Positions 7,234-9,091 of a stretch of 9,091 nucleotides of DNA are shown piece after piece. The notes under the pieces are model-generated. The model did no database searches, was not told the DNA's origin, and saw only the letters and a program-made list of their open reading frames with translations. The translations under genes were made by a program, and so were the position numbers. The stretch's first letter is position 1; the number at the start of each line of letters is the position of its first letter. Origin of the DNA: an uncultured Actinomycetes bacterium (GTDB lineage: Bacteria; Actinomycetota; Actinomycetes; Nanopelagicales; Nanopelagicaceae); contig CAIMBV010000249.1 in NCBI GenBank assembly GCA_903839355.1, positions 1-9,091 of the forward strand, written 5' to 3'.

Positions 7234-9091
7234 ATGAGCGCTCTATTGCGAGCCTTCTCTGATATCTCTATCGACCAGTCCGCTGCGCATCTGGCGGCGC
7301 CAACCTCTACAACCGGCCTCCTGCTTGCCGCCAGGAGCCAAGAATTCCCGCTCATCATTGTCACCCCCTCATCTCGTAGGGCAGATGAACTCAAGGATGA
7401 ACTAGATACGTATTTGGGCAAGGGCACCGTCTCTGAACTCCCGCCATGGGAAACCTTGCCGCACGAGAAACTCAGCCCCAAGAGCGACACCGTGGCTGCG
7501 CGTATAAAGGTCCTCTCGCATCTGGCAGATACCCAAGTCATCGTTACCTCGGTGCGGGCCTTGATTCAACCCATCGCCCCTCAAGAGGTGGCGCTTCAGA
7601 GTTTAGAGCTCGGCGATGAGATCTCGATGGAATCCTTGGCGGCGCACCTGGTGCTACTTGGTTTCACTCGCACTGACCTGGTGGAGCGGCGAGGTGATTT
7701 CGCGGTTCGAGGCGGCATTCTCGATCTCTTTCTGCCAGACCAAGACCATCCACTTCGGATCGATTTCTTTGGTGATGAGATCGAGGAACTTGCCTGGTTC
7801 ACCGTTGCCGACCAGCGGACCTTTGAGCCGGTCACAGGTGCAGTCACTATTTATCCCTGCCGCGAAATTTTGCTGACTGACAAAATCAAAGAGCGGGCTC
7901 GTTATCTGACTCGCGCCTTCCCTGAAGTTGCCGAGCTCACGGCCAAGTTGGCAGAGGGAATCTATGTCGATGGCATGGAGTCTCTGCAAGGTCTGCTTCG
8001 AAACGATCTCACATCTTTAGTTGAGCTCCTACCTCCTAACTTTCAGATTGTTCTTGTCGATGAACCTCGGATCAATTCACGCGCCCTTGACTTGGTAGCA
8101 ACCAACAAAGAATTTCTCGATGCCTCGTGGTCCAATGCGGCACACGGTGCTGACGCCCCCATCAACTTAACGGCAGAACTGGCTGGTGGTGGATACTTCA
8201 CATTAGATCAACTCCGTGAGCGGGCAAACCATTGGAGCTCGATTGATCCATATTCGAGTGGAATTGAAGAAGGCGCAACTGTCAGTTCGCTACTTCCAAT
8301 TCCTGAGTATCGTGGAAAGAGTGAGGGCTTAGTCGCGGATCTGCGTGAATGGCTGACCGAGAATTACCTATTGATTTTTACCGCTGCGGGACCTGGGATA
8401 GTGGAACGCTACGCCAAACTCTTTCAACAATCCGGTTTACCAGTTCGCCTCCTAAAGAACATATCGTCAGGGTTAACTCGAGATGCTATTTATGTTTTAG
8501 CGACCCCAATAGAACATGGTTTCATATCCCACGAATTTAAGAGCGCACTTATAACTGAGAAAGATATTACGGGTGTGCGCAGTTCCAATAAGGACCAAGC
8601 GCGTATGCCATCACGTCGCAAGAAGGCGATTGATCCTTTGGAGCTCAAGCCCGGCGATTACGTTGTGCATGAGCAACATGGAGTTGGACGGTATATAGAA
8701 CTTGTCGCTCGAACAGTTGCAGGAGTCTCACGCGAGTATCTAGTAATTGAGTACGCCTCTTCGAAGAGAGGACAGCCGGGCGATCGCCTCTTTGTGCCAA
8801 CAGATACTCTGGAGCAGGTCACAAAGTATGTTGGCGGTGAGGCGCCAACCGTGCATCGAATTGGTGGCGCGGATTGGCAGAACACCAAGCGCAAGGCTCG
8901 TAAAGCGGTTAAGCAGATTGCTGCTGAATTAATCCAACTGTATGCCGCTCGCATGAGCGCTCCAGGTTTTGCCTTCTCGCAAGATACTTCGTGGCAACGT
9001 GAGTTGGAAGCCGCCTTCCCTTATGTAGAGACCATCGATCAACTCTCCACTATTGACGAAGTGAAGCGCGATATGGAGCGCAGCCACCCCA
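7234..9091 (+). CDS. mfd: Transcription-repair coupling factor Mfd, N-terminal half (3' end outside window)
   Basis: Mfd recognises RNA polymerase stalled at DNA lesions, removes it with its translocase and recruits UvrA for nucleotide excision repair. The frame is open for 619 codons from the ATG to the right edge with no stop. The N-terminal part is the UvrB-like module: PPWETLPHEKLSPKSD (residues 70-85) and RRGDFAVRGGILDLF (152-166) followed by RIDFFGDEIEEL, the region that contacts UvrA. A less conserved middle part (about 200-460) follows. From about residue 470 comes the CarD-like RNA polymerase interaction domain, beginning LKPGDYVVHEQHGVGRY and including RLFVPTDTLEQV. The window ends a few residues after the VKRDMERSHP segment, just before the Walker A GDVGYGKT region expected in this family, so the translocase half cannot be checked. 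Typical actinobacterial Mfd is about 1,150-1,200 residues, so roughly half is seen. The start is supported by a strong Shine-Dalgarno sequence. It is divergent from ppc. Confidence 0.97.
   Translation, partial: MSALLRAFSDISIDQSAAHLAAPTSTTGLLLAARSQEFPLIIVTPSSRRADELKDELDTYLGKGTVSELPPWETLPHEKLSPKSDTVAARIKVLSHLADTQVIVTSVRALIQPIAPQEVALQSLELGDEISMESLAAHLVLLGFTRTDLVERRGDFAVRGGILDLFLPDQDHPLRIDFFGDEIEELAWFTVADQRTFEPVTGAVTIYPCREILLTDKIKERARYLTRAFPEVAELTAKLAEGIYVDGMESLQGLLRNDLTSLVELLPPNFQIVLVDEPRINSRALDLVATNKEFLDASWSNAAHGADAPINLTAELAGGGYFTLDQLRERANHWSSIDPYSSGIEEGATVSSLLPIPEYRGKSEGLVADLREWLTENYLLIFTAAGPGIVERYAKLFQQSGLPVRLLKNISSGLTRDAIYVLATPIEHGFISHEFKSALITEKDITGVRSSNKDQARMPSRRKKAIDPLELKPGDYVVHEQHGVGRYIELVARTVAGVSREYLVIEYASSKRGQPGDRLFVPTDTLEQVTKYVGGEAPTVHRIGGADWQNTKRKARKAVKQIAAELIQLYAARMSAPGFAFSQDTSWQRELEAAFPYVETIDQLSTIDEVKRDMERSHP

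Noticed and set aside
7164..7989. Several open frames on both strands over the start of mfd (for example minus 7164-7541 and 7654-7989, plus 7616-7876)
   Set aside because: All overlap the continuous Mfd frame from 7234, which carries recognisable UvrB-like and RNA polymerase interaction motifs. They have no motifs of their own.
8632..8850. CarD-like domain in the middle of the mfd frame as a sign of gene fusion
   Set aside because: This RNA polymerase interaction domain is a standard part of all Mfd proteins.
1..9091. CRISPR array, tRNA or rRNA gene, insertion sequence, attachment site or defence/biosynthetic cluster
   Set aside because: I saw no spaced direct repeats, cloverleaf-like segment, transposase or integrase motif. 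Nearly every base is accounted for by five conserved housekeeping genes.

Overview
The window is a compact chromosomal segment from an actinobacterium. The sensor kinase is clearly of the MtrB type, it sits upstream of comF and secA in the order typical of Actinobacteria, and the SecA N-terminal half reads like actinobacterial SecA1. By eye the base composition is near half G+C, intergenic gaps are very short, and two genes usual for this locus are missing. That points to a low-to-medium-GC, streamlined lineage such as freshwater Nanopelagicales (acI) or a Luna-type Microbacteriaceae. This placement is an inference; no rRNA is present to confirm it.

Layout: (1) 2-985 (+), the C-terminal part of MtrB, cut by the left window edge; (2) 1006-1668 (+), a ComF-family phosphoribosyltransferase, whose last codons contain a well-formed intrinsic terminator; (3) 1716-4412 (+), complete SecA with a C-terminal zinc-binding SEC-C motif; (4) 4413-7061 (-), complete phosphoenolpyruvate carboxylase, convergent with secA and with the two stop codons directly abutting; (5) 7062-7233, a 172-base divergent intergenic region with ribosome binding sites for both flanking genes, a candidate promoter and hairpins; (6) 7234-9091 (+), the first 619 codons of the transcription-repair coupling factor Mfd, open to the right edge and cut just before the helicase Walker A motif is expected.

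The genes are housekeeping: envelope/cell-cycle signalling (MtrB), a DNA-uptake-related family of uncertain role here (ComF), general protein export (SecA), anaplerotic carbon fixation (Ppc) and transcription-coupled DNA repair (Mfd). I see no mobile element, CRISPR array, tRNA, rRNA or defence system, and no evidence of an undescribed multi-gene system. The points worth a second look are regulatory or architectural: loss of lpqB and hpf from the mtrB-secA locus, a terminator encoded inside comF, a hairpin filling the mtrB-comF spacer, the zero-gap secA/ppc convergence, and a mfd leader whose C-rich segment can pair either with a G-run (terminator-like hairpin) or with the mfd Shine-Dalgarno sequence.
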